64,000 nucleotides of DNA from positions 228,469,803-228,533,802 of the forward strand of contig OV884059.1 in the NCBI GenBank assembly GCA_930367215.1. The letters run 5' to 3'. This DNA is from Pollenia angustigena (lineage: Eukaryota > Arthropoda > Insecta > Diptera > Polleniidae). The translations under genes were made by a program, and so were the position numbers. Position 1 is the stretch's first letter. Every line of letters begins with the position of its first letter. The notes under the pieces were generated by a model. That model was not told where the DNA came from, did no database searches, and saw nothing but the letters and a program-made list of their open reading frames with translations. Of this stretch, positions 33,634 to 43,248 are shown piece by piece.

Positions 33634-34034
33634 TAGGGATGACATTTTCATGCACTAAAAAATTTAAAATATGCGCATAAAAAATGCACTAAAAACTCCA
33701 AAATATGCATTAAAAAAATAAAAAATATGCACTAAAAACTTGATAATTTTCAAGTTTTTCAAATGTATAATATTTTTTAAAACTTCATTTGAATAACTAC
33801 ATCATTTAAATTTTTGTTTGCATAATAAAATAAATACTTTTATAAAGTATCAAAAGAAAGCCTTTGTCTGTTAAAAAGCTTTTGTACACGGAAAATGAAA
33901 TCTTAACGTCAACCGAAGTTTAGGCGTACTTGAAGGATGCCAATTCATTTGAAGAATATTAATTTTCTATTCAGATCCCACATTTGATTTCAGATCAAAA
34001 ATAGTTGAAATTTATTTTATTGTTTGAAATCCTT

Positions 34035-34068
<34 letters not shown>

Positions 34069-35007
34069 TAACACGTTTTGGATTTATTTTTAATTTGCCG
34101 GGCTATTTTTCCTTCCACATGTTAATTTTACTTTCTGCCATAAAAATTAATTTGAGTTGACTATTAAGTGAACTAAATCCTTCCAATTTAGTTATTGTTT
34201 CACCAATATATCCGAAGTTAGAAAATACAAATGCTAATTGACTTTTGATATTATTTAAATTTAATATTTCTTTTACACTTTTTATTGCATAAGCATCGGT
34301 AGCAACAAGTTCTTCAATAACATTCCTAAATTGCTCAAAGTTTTTTAAACAGTATTCTGAAGCATTTATCCATTTATTCTTCTTCTTGTTAATACTGGCT
34401 GCGGTGGTGACGGTACCAAGAGATACATTTCATTAAAAATTGCAACTCGTGAAAGAGCCTTTAAAAATATTGTTTCCCGTATGAAACCAATAAATCAATA
34501 TTACCGAATTGGCTTCTAATTTCCTCTGCAACTCGGTGTAACCTATGTGACAAGCAAGTAACATGTAACAGTTTTGGATAAATTGTTTTAGGACAATTGG
34601 CAGCCTTAACCATGTAAGGTGCTGCATCGGTTAAAAATTGAAGGATCTTTTGTCGAAATCTTGTATTTTAAGCAGAACTCATAAAAATTTATGATTTGAT
34701 TAAAAAAAATTTTTTTAAAGGCTTTTTTTGTATGCAATTTGGAAATTTTTAGAAGAACTTTGTTTTTATATGGAAATTTAAAAAATATATCACTCAAAAA
34801 TGTTAAAATATGCAAAAATATGCATTTAAAACCAAAATATGCAAAAATATGCATTTTTACCAAAATATGCAACAATATGCATTTTTACCAAAATATGCAA
34901 CAATATGCAAAAACTAATCGATGCCATTTTAACGCAAAGATAATTGTTCGACATCGATTTTAGACTGTCGACAAAAAACATGCATTTGCATGGAAATCGC
35001 ATCCCTA
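33634..35007 (-). mobile_element. hAT element with ATATGCA repeats, TSD CTTATTAC
   Basis: TAGGGATGACATTTTCATGC and GCATGGAAATCGCATCCCTA-type ends are inverted and flanked by a perfect CTTATTAC (33626-33633, 35008-35015). AAAATATGCA(TTTT) words are repeated over ten times near the ends. The interior keeps transposase remains on the minus strand. The insertion cuts the second DDE-like pseudogene between a Tyr and an Asn codon. Confidence 0.9.
34080..34645 (-). pseudogene. Decayed hAT transposase (CGGBP1-like lineage)
   Basis: From 34645 downward: [35 protein letters not shown] and VAEEIRSQ, then stop-containing continuation including ILVPSPPQP and WQKVKLTCGRKNSPAN. TDAA..M with C..H..LHR is the central hAT catalytic block with the second Asp. 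I recall such proteins as the hAT group related to CGG-binding protein 1. Several stops break it. Confidence 0.65.
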
Positions 35008-35173
35008 CTTATTACAATGAAATTCCCTTTGATAAGTTGTTCAAGTTCTATTTTTTCTTTTATTTGCATTGTAGTTATTGTTGTGAATTATATTTTGTTT
35101 TTGCATACCATTTTTTACTTTCATATTTTGCAAAAAAAAAAAAAAAAAAAAAATAATAATATATATGTATGTA

Positions 35174-35876
35174 CATTAGAGCGACTCAAGTTGTATGGAA
35201 GCAAAATTCGTGCTCGATGTACCCTCCTAAAAATGAACCTTGGGATTTTTTAAGATGACATTTTAAATTTTTCGGCTCCAGCTTTGACCGCTCGTGAGCT
35301 GGACCAGTTTAAAAAAGGGTATATTTTTGCATGTTTTGTTAATTTGAGAATCTGTTTCCTTTCTTACATATACAAGTTGGGTATCGTAAGAAAGGTTTTT
35401 TTTAAGACGCGTCCAACTGTATATACAATTTAAAACGAAGGGTTACCACGCCATTGCATTTTTGTCAAAACGCGAACTAGCACGAATTTCAAAAAAAGCT
35501 GAGGCACGTATTTAATTAAATCGACTAAAGATTAAAATATGTTAATTCGGCACTTTTATTACAAACAACCCCGAACAAAAATTTCAAAAACCGTTTTTTT
35601 ACAGAAAATCCTTAAAAAACAGAACATGGATGATCGTCCTTGGACAAATTGTATATACAGTTGGACGCGCCTTCAAAAAACCTTTCTTACGATACCCAAT
35701 TTGTATATGTTGGAAAGGATACAGTTTCGTAATTTAACAAAACATGCAAAAAAAAAGCCTTTTTCAAACTGGTCCAGCTCACGAGAGGTCAAAGCTGGAG
35801 CCGAAAAATTTAAAATGTCATCTTAAAAAAGTCCATGGTTCATTTTTAGGACTTTTTTTGGTGAGTCGCTCTAATG
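35174..35876. mobile_element. 703-bp long-TIR element, TA flanks
   Basis: CATTAGAGCGACTCA pairs with TGAGTCGCTCTAATG; TA flanks both sides. Inner arms match for about 230 bp (TTAAATTTTTCGGCTCCAGC, GCTGGACCAGTTT, CTTACATATACAAGTTGGGT and their inverses). A Tc1/mariner-type MITE is likely. Frames inside reflect the palindrome. Confidence 0.75.
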
Positions 35877-36230
35877 TACATATGTATATATAAATGTATA
35901 AACTAATATATGTATTAAAAAACAATAAAACAACTTCTTTTATTCTACATTTTACAAATGCCAAACAAGATTTTCTTAGAAACTTAAAAAAATTGCATTG
36001 TAGTTACGTGTTTTTGTTGAAAAAAAAAAACGAGTTGAAAAGCACGTTACTAACCTATCTTTTTGAAACATGAATAAATTATTATTTTTATTCCAGAAAT
36101 TAATAAATCGATCTATTCTTAGTAAATTTGAGATATTGGATTACCAAAATTGCATTTATTTTTCAATATACAACATGTTTTGTTTCTCCTGTAAAATAGT
36201 AAAAATGTTAGTTACGTGGTTTTGGATTTC

Positions 36231-36925
36231 ATATAACAGTAGGCTTTGTTCTTCGCGCCATCGTGTATCGTAAGGTTAAAAGTCCACAAAGGCCGCTCGT
36301 AAAAAATATGGATGCATTTGAAAAAGGCGTTGGTAGGCATTGCTACAAGTCAAATGTAAACATTTTTACAGATGGATCGCGAACGCCATGTTCTTTGTCA
36401 TATTTTTTGCTTTTATAAGCAAAATCTGCTTCATTGTGATGATTAGTTAATTGCAACAATAAATCAGATTTTGCAACGGTATCCTCAGAGTTTTTAATTT
36501 TTGATTTTAAAGTTTCACACGGCGTGCATAAATCTAGTTGAGGTTTCTTAAACTTAATTTTTAAGGTGTGCACTATTTTTTGGAATTTAGTTTCTGACAC
36601 TGGTTCAGTTGATTTTTTTTTATATGTACATTGTGTACAAAATTGTTAGATTCAGACCACGTGCAAAATATGTATATCTGGCTCGTATTGCGGCGACTGT
36701 AAGACTTTCATACTGCGGAATTGTATCTATAAATTGAAGTACTTCGTTGTGCTTTTCAGGAGACAGTCAGAAAGTGTGCTACTCCCGAATTCTTGTGTCT
36801 TATTGTGGCAAATGGGCTTAACACTGTTCCATTTCGCCAAATATTTTTAAAAAGCATTGCTTGCATACTCTAATTTTAATGCCATTCACCGCTATCGCGA
36901 ATGTTATGGGAATATGATATCCTAC
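36231..36925 (-). pseudogene. Middle fragment: RVCK, KP..D.C..CE and TIHD blocks
   Basis: Minus-strand frames give NGIKIRVCKQCFLKIFG (about 36.88 kb), SPEKHNEVLQFIDTIPQY (about 36.75 kb), and an open stretch 36600-36343. That stretch contains KKPQLDLCTPCETLKSKI and ends FTFDL. Then, after a frame change, LQQCLPTPF, ERPLWTFNLTIHDG and AYCYM follow. Coding stops exactly at the inverted repeat beginning at 36230. At least three frameshifts are present. The 5' edge is cut by a MITE at 36920. Confidence 0.65.
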
Positions 36926-37478
36926 AGATAATATTGGACTACGTGGTCCATTGTGGCTTAAATAGACTACTTACAACATGGTCCAATGTACTGAAGTATG
37001 GACCATGTTATAAGAAATTAACATGCAGGGCTGCCAACAACTGCATGATGTATATTTTTCTATAGTTTACAGTATTTCACATTGGTAGCCCTTATGGTGA
37101 CCATTATTAATTGTTTATTTAAAAGTGAAAGTTTGTGAAATTTGTGGAAAAAAGGTATAAAATTAAAAATACCAAGTAAATATATGTATATAATAATATC
37201 AATAATAGACTACAGTAGACACCATAAAAGTCGATTAGTAAAAAATGAAAAAGAAAAATGCGTAAACTACCCCTTAAGTGTACTCCATACAGTAGTAACA
37301 TGGAGTACTTTTAAAACTAACCCACTTTAGTACTCCATGGAGTAGCTTAGGGACTACTTCGTCCTAGGACATCGTAATGTTAAATAGACCACCTTCTACC
37401 CATATATTTGGAGTACTCCTACTCCTTTATGGACTTCTCTTTACATGCATGTATGGACTAGTCTCGTTATCTGCAGGG
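36920..37478. mobile_element. GGACTAGTCC-family MITE, 559 bp, TSD ATATGRKA
   Basis: The ends (C)CCTACAGATAATATTGGACTA and TAGTCTCGTTATCTGCAGGG are inverted. Flanks ATATGATA and ATATGGGA agree at 6 of 8. ATCGTAATGTTAAATAGACC near 37371 is the family core shared with 28086 and 51426. GGTCCA / TACTCCATGG words repeat inside. It cuts the middle piece of the exploded gene. Confidence 0.7.
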
Positions 37479-37486
37479 ATATGGGA

Positions 37487-38141
37487 TCAAACCTAAAATC
37501 CCATTGCCAACAAATCGGTATCGCAAATATTTTGGGAGTAAAAATTTCTATTGTGAATTATTTGTCAGTGCTTTGTAAACAAAAGTATCTATTGTGATTA
37601 ACTTGTCAGTGCTTGCATTGTGAAAGAAAAATATACAAAATAAAATACTAATACAAATATAATAAAATATATGTTTATCTTCATTTTCTTTATGTACACT
37701 CCTTCAATAAAAGAAAAAAGTAATTTAATTTAATCCTACTTTAGAATACAAAATAAAATTTACACGTTCCCTTCTCGTTCACATCAACACTTGTTGGGAA
37801 TTTATTTATGTAGTAAAAAAATTCGCGGGAGTAAACATTGGCGATGACAAATTTTTTAAGTTTCGGAATTCATTCCCAAAAAGTTTGTTATGGGAATCAT
37901 TCACAATACGAAATAAAATATGTAATATGGGAATATTTTTATGGGAGTAGTTGTTTGCGATAGGGGTTATTAATTTCAAAATTTTAGAAATATCTGTACT
38001 TCCGATATCTTGGGTTTTTAGACTTTTGGAGAACTTTTTTTTGTCTTAACTTCAATTAAATTAACCAAAATTTGACGCCGTATATCATAATCAGCTATGG
38101 GCAAATGCAAAATGAAAATTCAAAAAGAGCGAACGATGTGT
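37487..38141. other. Gene-free stretch with GGGAGTA and TATTGTGA words
   Basis: CCCATTGCCAAC, ATGGGAGTAGTTGTTTGCGA and repeated GGGA(A)T words suggest another decayed element, but no reliable ends are visible. By the exploded-gene model this is intronic. Confidence 0.3.
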
Positions 38142-38149
38142 ATACATAC

Positions 38150-38599
38150 CAAGGCGAATTCATAAAGGTGACCGCATCATGAGATAGAGTTATGCTAGCT
38201 ATCCCTTTTTTTTTTGAAAAATACTATGTATTTTGTTTTTGTAAAAAGTTAGAGTGACTGTCAAAATTATTTGTTGAAAATATAAAAAGGAAATTTTTTG
38301 TTTATAAAATTGGATACACAATTGCTTTAGAAAGTAAATCTTTTTCCTCAATTGCAAATTAATGGTGACTCCACTTATTCTTTACGCCTTTTTATTTCCT
38401 TGTGTTTATCTTTTAGATTTACGTTTTTATTTTATAAAATTTAAATAAGTTTTTTTTCAAGAATTTAAATTTTTGTTGAATTTAAAATTTGAATTAATTT
38501 TTTCACAAAATGTTAACAAAACTTGGCATTCAGTATACACACAAAAAAATAAACAAAAAACAGATGACGTGAAAATGTCACCTTTATGAATTCGCCTTG
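38150..38599. mobile_element. CAAGG-family MITE, 450 bp, TSD ATACATAC
   Basis: The ends CAAGGCGAATTCATAAAGG and CCTTTATGAATTCGCCTTG are flanked by a perfect ATACATAC (38142-38149, 38600-38607). It is the same subfamily as 4828-5259 along its length. Confidence 0.9.
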
Positions 38600-39127
38600 A
38601 TACATACACAAAAAACAAAGAGCAAAAGAGCATAAAACCAACAAATGCAAACGTAAACAACAGAGTTGCCAATTTAGCGCCTTTGGCGCTAGATTAAGCG
38701 CTTTTTAACTGTCGAAAAGGCGCATATTTTTTCCTTGGCGCTTTTTTTAAAAAGAGCGCTAAATTAGCGCTTTTATTGATACCCAACATTTTTGTACTTT
38801 TATTTGCATACATTAAAATCAAGACACATTAAACCGAAATTTGTTTCCATTTTGAAAATACTTTACTCTGAAAAGCATTCTATACAAGGAAAGAAGTTTA
38901 TTTTCTAAAGAAATTCATTTCGTTTCTTAAAACAAGAAAATTCAAAACTAAATAACTGATTTTAACTTATTTTGTTCGTATTAAGTAAAAGTTTCTTAAA
39001 TAAAGAAACATTTTCTCATGATTATAAAATTCACGTTTTTGGTATATGATCAAAAATTTCAAGAAGCATTTATTTAATATTAGTCTGATTTCAAAATAGA
39101 ATCAAGAAACAAAGTTTTTTTTTATAA

Positions 39128-40821
39128 ACACACACGATGAAAAGGAAATCAGTGATTTATTCGCTTTTTTTCGTCCACATATTCTGATGCACATTGTGCT
39201 GAAAATGTCAATTATCCATTTAATATAGTTACTGGTCAAACTATTTCATTTTCACCAATAACCACACTTAATATTATCAATTGCTTAAAATCTTTTAAAT
39301 ATTCAAACTCAATGGGTCCTGATGGTATACCAAGCAGTATTTTAATCAACTGTATGGAAGCTTTAGCAATGCCGTTGTCAATTATTTTTAATATTTCTTT
39401 GAAAAATGGATATTTTCCAAAAATATGGAAAGAGTCATATTTAATTCCTTTATTCAAATCTGGAAATAAATCAAATATAATTAATTACAGAGGTATAGCC
39501 AAACTTAGCGCAATTCCAAAACTTTTTGAAAAATGCATTTTAGATTCATTGGTTCATCAAGTTTCACCGTTATTAACACCTTTTCAACACGGATTTCGTA
39601 AAGAATCATCAACTATGACAAATATTTTAGAACTGACAACTTTGGTAAATGAGGGATTCGTCAACAACCAGCATACCGACGTTATATATACCGACTTCAG
39701 TAAGGCATTTGATAAGGTAAATCACAACCTTCTTTTGAGAAAAATTGATATTATGGGTTTCGACAAAACTTATTTAAGCTGGCTAAGGTCATATCTTCTC
39801 GGCAGAATACAATGTGTAAAATTTGGGGTTTCAACTTCTAAACCTATATTGGTAAAATCCGGTGTTCCGCAAGGTAGTCACCTTGGCCCACTTTTGTTTC
39901 TGCTCTTCATTAACGACATGCCTGATATTATTAAACATTCACATATACTAATGTTCGCAGATGATGTAAAAATTTTTTTAAACTTCACGAACTATTTAGA
40001 CCATAATTATCTTCAAGAAGACTTGGATACCTTTTATAATTTGTGTAAACATAATCTAATGGATTTAAACCTAATGAAATGTAAACATATGCGCTTTTCT
40101 AGAAAACGTAGTATTTTAAATAACTATAAACTCGGTGACTATAAAATCGAGATAGTTGACACAATTATGGATCTTGGCATCTTACTGGATGCAAAATTGG
40201 ATTTTATTCAACACATAACAATGACTGTCAACAGGGCTCGTTGTAATCTGGCTTTTATTAAACGTTGGGCGAAGGAATTCCAGGATACTTTCGTCACTAA
40301 ACAACTTTACACATCTCTCGTTAGACCAATCTTGGAATACGGCTCGATTGTATGGGATCCACATTATATGGTTCATAGTGATCATATTGAATCCATTCAA
40401 AAACAATTCTTGCTTTTTTGCCTGAGAGATACATATCGAGGATATGATAATCTCCCCTCATATTCTACAAGATTATCTTTAATACGTTTGCCAACACTAA
40501 AAAGTCGCAGAGTTATGCTAAATGTCTCATTTGTAATTAACTTAATAAATGGAAAAGTATGCTCGAATTTTTTATTAAGTAGTTTATCATTTAACATTCC
40601 ACGACGTACGGTACGGTACTATAATCCCTTATTTATAAAAACTTTCCGAACTAACTATGCTATGGCAGACCCATTTAGAAAACTGTGTTGTTGCTTCAAT
40701 GATATGTTTGAATTTATTGATTTTTCTCTGGATTTAAATATTGTTAAACGTAATATTATACTTAAGTTAAATACTCATTTGTATTAGGCTGTAAGGATTT
40801 ATCCATAGACCTAATTATATA

Positions 40822-40853
<32 letters not shown>

Positions 40854-40855
40854 AC
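39128..40855 (+). mobile_element. 5'-truncated Jockey-superfamily LINE with (TAAA)n tail
   Basis: Coding similarity starts near 39130 (DEKEISDLFAFF, then frameshift in a T7 run at 39163-39170, then STYSDAHCAENV). It runs into the main RT frame, ends at 40787, has a 35-bp 3' UTR, and finishes in a pure AAAT/TAAA repeat to about 40855. It lies inside the GCGCTTTTT hAT. ORF1 and endonuclease are missing, as usual for 5' truncation. Confidence 0.85.
39312..40787 (+). CDS. LINE ORF2 reverse transcriptase, C-terminal two thirds
   Basis: 491 codons are open from the first ATG; the same frame extends upstream to about 39156, so the ATG is not the native start. Reverse-transcriptase blocks run in order: GPDGIP (2-7), PLFKSGN, YRGIAKLSAIPKLFE (59-73), DFSKAFD (catalytic Asp128), SGVPQGS.LGP (183-193), and FADD (Asp217, Asp218). 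The thumb and C-terminal tail typical of Jockey/CR1-type ORF2 follow. No RNase H is seen. It would copy its own RNA at a nicked target, but the endonuclease part is absent. The intact frame suggests a fairly young insertion. Confidence 0.85.
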   Translation: MGPDGIPSSILINCMEALAMPLSIIFNISLKNGYFPKIWKESYLIPLFKSGNKSNIINYRGIAKLSAIPKLFEKCILDSLVHQVSPLLTPFQHGFRKESSTMTNILELTTLVNEGFVNNQHTDVIYTDFSKAFDKVNHNLLLRKIDIMGFDKTYLSWLRSYLLGRIQCVKFGVSTSKPILVKSGVPQGSHLGPLLFLLFINDMPDIIKHSHILMFADDVKIFLNFTNYLDHNYLQEDLDTFYNLCKHNLMDLNLMKCKHMRFSRKRSILNNYKLGDYKIEIVDTIMDLGILLDAKLDFIQHITMTVNRARCNLAFIKRWAKEFQDTFVTKQLYTSLVRPILEYGSIVWDPHYMVHSDHIESIQKQFLLFCLRDTYRGYDNLPSYSTRLSLIRLPTLKSRRVMLNVSFVINLINGKVCSNFLLSSLSFNIPRRTVRYYNPLFIKTFRTNYAMADPFRKLCCCFNDMFEFIDFSLDLNIVKRNIILKLNTHLY

Positions 40856-41400
40856 TAGTGCTATACGTTTTTATGGAAAAATTTTAGGCTTTTCTTCTGA
40901 TTTTGTAAAATAAAAAGCAAAGAAAACTTGATTTAAGCAACTATAGAATTAAAATTAATTTTTTAGCTGTATTTTAGTAAATTTTAGTTCGCTTTGAGTC
41001 ACAACTTTTTGCTTATGTTTATATACAATAAGAAATTTTTGGCTTGGACGAGAATAGTGCAACATTTTCGTGGTTCAAGACATATTTTCTGGTGAATTAG
41101 TAAATAATTCTTTCCGTGTATAGTTGAAATTATATTACTTTAAGCTTCCTTAAATATCAGAAAAGGCTTTTTAAAAATATTAAAGTTTTATTAACACTGC
41201 TCGGCAAAAAACTAAAAAAAAGTCGATCAAGAGAACTTGATTATGTGATTTTAATTCACTTTAGCGTGCTAAATGCAAAAAATTTATTCAATCACGACTA
41301 GTTAACATTTTGTTTACTGATTTCTTGCTTTTTTTTTATTCATAATATACCTGGATTTCTGATAAATGATAAAAATACTAATTTGAATGGAAAAATATAA

Positions 41401-42441
41401 TAAGGGTCTTCATGATATCGCTTAACATTGCCATTTGTGCAAATGGGTAAACTTGCGAGACTCGTTTCATGAAGATCCTTTTTAATTTTTGTGTAATTTT
41501 AAACAATTACTGTCATTTCAAACTGAAACGTCAATAAAAAAATATATTAAAAAAAATAATCAAAAATATAATAAAAAAGTTGAAATGTGTGAATAATAAA
41601 TGAAATTTGTTTTTAAACATGCATAAAGAAAGCCAAAACACTAATATGCTTATGTTATTACAAGAATTTATTGTTTGTGATTTATTAACACTTGAAGCTT
41701 TCATTGAAAACGGCGTTAAGCATTAAAAAAAATTTTTTGTATAAATGCACAATTGAACAGCGCAAGTTTACGAGTCATAATTGTTGGGCAAATTTAAGCA
41801 GTTTGTGTAAATTAATTCTCATACAATTTTTGACAGTTCATTTACGAGGGCGTAATAGTGCACAGTTTGCACATATTACGACACTTATAAACGATATCAT
41901 GAGGACCCTTAATATAAAATATAAAATAATAAGGGTCCTCATGATATCGTTTATAAGTCTCGTAAACTGTGCAAACTGTGCATTCTTACACCCTCGTATA
42001 TGAACTGTCAAAAATTGTATGAGAATTCATTTACACAAACTGCTTAAATTTGCCCAACAATTTTGACTCGTAAACTTGCGCTGTTCAATTGTGCATTTAT
42101 ACAGACAAATTTCTTTAATGCTTACCGCCGTTTTCAATGAAAACTTCAAGTGTAAATAAATCACAAACAATAAATTCTTGTAATAATATAAGCATATTAG
42201 TCTTTTGGCTTTCTTTATGCATGTTTAAAAACAAATTTCATTTATAATTTACAAATTTCAAGTTTTTTATTATATTTTTAATTATTTTTTTTTAATTAAA
42301 TTTTTTATTGACGTTTCTGATTGAAATGACATTAATTGTTTAAAAATACACAAAAATTAAAAAGGATCTTCATGAAACGAGTCTCGCAAGTTTAGCCATT
42401 TGCACAAATGGTAATTTTAAGCAATATCATGAAGACCCTTA
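41401..42441. mobile_element. Two ~511-bp MITEs in inverted pair, forming a 1.04-kb palindrome
   Basis: Copy one (41401-41911) and copy two (41930-42441) face each other across 18 bp of AT. Each has ends TAAGGGTC(T/C)TCATGATATCG. The arms match almost throughout, e.g. CATGCATAAAGAAAGCCAAA, TTGTTGGGCAAATTTAAGCA and their inverses. TAA/TTA at the edges suits TWA duplications, but which copy inserted first is unclear. Confidence 0.8.
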
Positions 42442-42849
42442 ATTATTTGTAAAATATCAATATCGTTCTCAAGTTATGATAAAATATATGTAGCACATAA
42501 ATGCCTTATTTCGGTCAAAATATAAGACTAGCCCATAAATGAACAAGACATGACAGAAACAACTGAAAACAGATTTGAATTTAGCGCAGTAGTATCTTTG
42601 TTTTTCATAAATTTTTATTTAAAACGATTTTTTTTTAAAGGCCAGTGTTACTAATAAAACTTGGATCTTAAACATGTCATTAAGTTTTTTATTTAAATTT
42701 TATTTAGCGCTTTTTGATTGGAGACACGGCGCTTTTTGATTAGAAATAGTTCACAACCCTGGTAAACAAACCAATACAATGCCACACATGCAAAGCTTTC
42801 AATGTAGTGGTGCCCATACTTGATCATAATCTACCAGGCCCCAGTAAGA

Positions 42850-43232
42850 CTCAAATACCTTTTTTTTGGTGTTCGTTATTTATAGTTGTTTGGCATACTT
42901 GTCTACATTTTCTAATTTTTGCATTTCTCTTGCCGGTTTAGTTTGATTTTTGTATGTAATAGGTATATTCTAATCCAAAATTTTTGATAGTTTTATTCAT
43001 TTTTTTCCTTGAAGTAGAGCTAGGTAAAAATAACTCAACTTGGCTTACTTCTGGAGAATTCTTACTAGCCAAGTTGGGTTTTAAGGTACTATTCCCAGCC
43101 ATGATGCTCTCTGATGTAGAATTTAAAACTGATTCGGAATACTTCTCTGAAGGAATATAATCGGTATCATCGTAATCACTTTCATGAAAAATATCCTCTA
43201 CTGATTCGTTCGGCCCACTTACTGCGTTTCAT
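42850..43232 (-). pseudogene. N-terminal fragment of the exploded gene
   Basis: From the ATG at 43230-43232 a basic start (MKRSKWAER) is followed, after a frameshift, by an acidic stretch with DYDDTDYIPSEKYS. Then comes basic KKMNKTIKNFGLEYTYYI, an in-frame TAA near 42941, and KCRQVCQ. This order (acidic linker ending ..DYIPS, basic G.EYT block, paired Cys) is what I expect at the start of this family. A hAT element with TSD GTAAACAA begins 89 bp further on at 42761. Confidence 0.55.
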
Positions 43233-43248
43233 TTACAACCGATTATTA

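Larger units (their letters stand above)
32960..35045 (+). pseudogene. Second member of the DDE-like family, plus strand, split by a hAT
   Basis: Frames give INHIIIYS, then after a frameshift CGYQNKKFVLSNALP, VEGYTKMVCDSTHSLIERK, and NKQINLPSQIVDLIG. A TTTCTACAG acceptor at 33389 opens GDPTFNIIRALAYDPSGV, and finally KWQHLQDLKPFLPPDCHSYY runs into the hAT at 33634. It resumes at 35016 as NEIPFDKL. The CGYQN variant of the YSD motif marks a different subfamily from the minus-strand gene. Stops and frameshifts show it is dead; its 5' part was not found. Confidence 0.65.
24820..36230. mobile_element. 11.4-kb interval bounded by matching inverted repeats
   Basis: GAAAT(AT)AAAACCACGTAACTAAC at 24820-24843 faces GTTAGTTACGTGGTTTT(GG)ATTTC at 36207-36230, 22 of 24 bases matching. 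The outer flanks read, on the minus strand, CTACTGTTATAT and CTACCGATATAT (10 of 12), a possible target duplication. CACGTAACTA-like words repeat near both ends (24926, 24961; 36003, 36043). The insert splits the exploded gene at one codon. Most of its present length is later insertions (25571 to 35876). The original element was probably a small or medium DNA transposon. Confidence 0.55.
38661..42761. mobile_element. hAT-type element with GCGCTTTTT repeats, TSD GTAAACAA
   Basis: CAGAGTTGCCAATTTAGCGC and the inverse of GTTCACAACCCTG are flanked by a perfect GTAAACAA (38653-38660, 42762-42769). GCGCTTTTT / TTAGCGC words repeat at both ends (38681-38785, 42706-42740). The 4.1 kb include a LINE (39128-40855) and an inverted MITE pair (41401-42441); without them about 1.3 kb remain. 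Confidence 0.85.
23578..43232 (-). pseudogene. Exploded DDE-transposase-like gene, pieces in order over 19.7 kb
   Basis: Four groups of minus-strand fragments lie in collinear order: 43232-42850, 36925-36231, 24819-24408 and 24075-23578. Read in that order they give the architecture of an insect repetitive protein family (I recall hypothetical proteins with motifs YSD.C..QNRN and GHTH.ECDSVH, perhaps labelled DUF7869; not checkable here). Candidate acidic catalytic residues are Asp in TIHD (36.25 kb), Asp in YSDSC (24.69 kb) and Asp in GHTHLDCD (24.60 kb, usually Glu). The order D-D-E and Cys pairs upstream suggest a DDE-type transposase or a domesticated relative. Stops and frameshifts occur in every part, so it is dead. 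The gaps are filled by insertions listed separately. The single-gene reading is inferred from order, strand and matching breakpoints. Confidence 0.65.

Noticed and set aside
41692..42003. 103-codon frame across the centre of the 1.04-kb palindrome
   Set aside because: It crosses the spacer and mirrors itself; there is no codon bias or domain.
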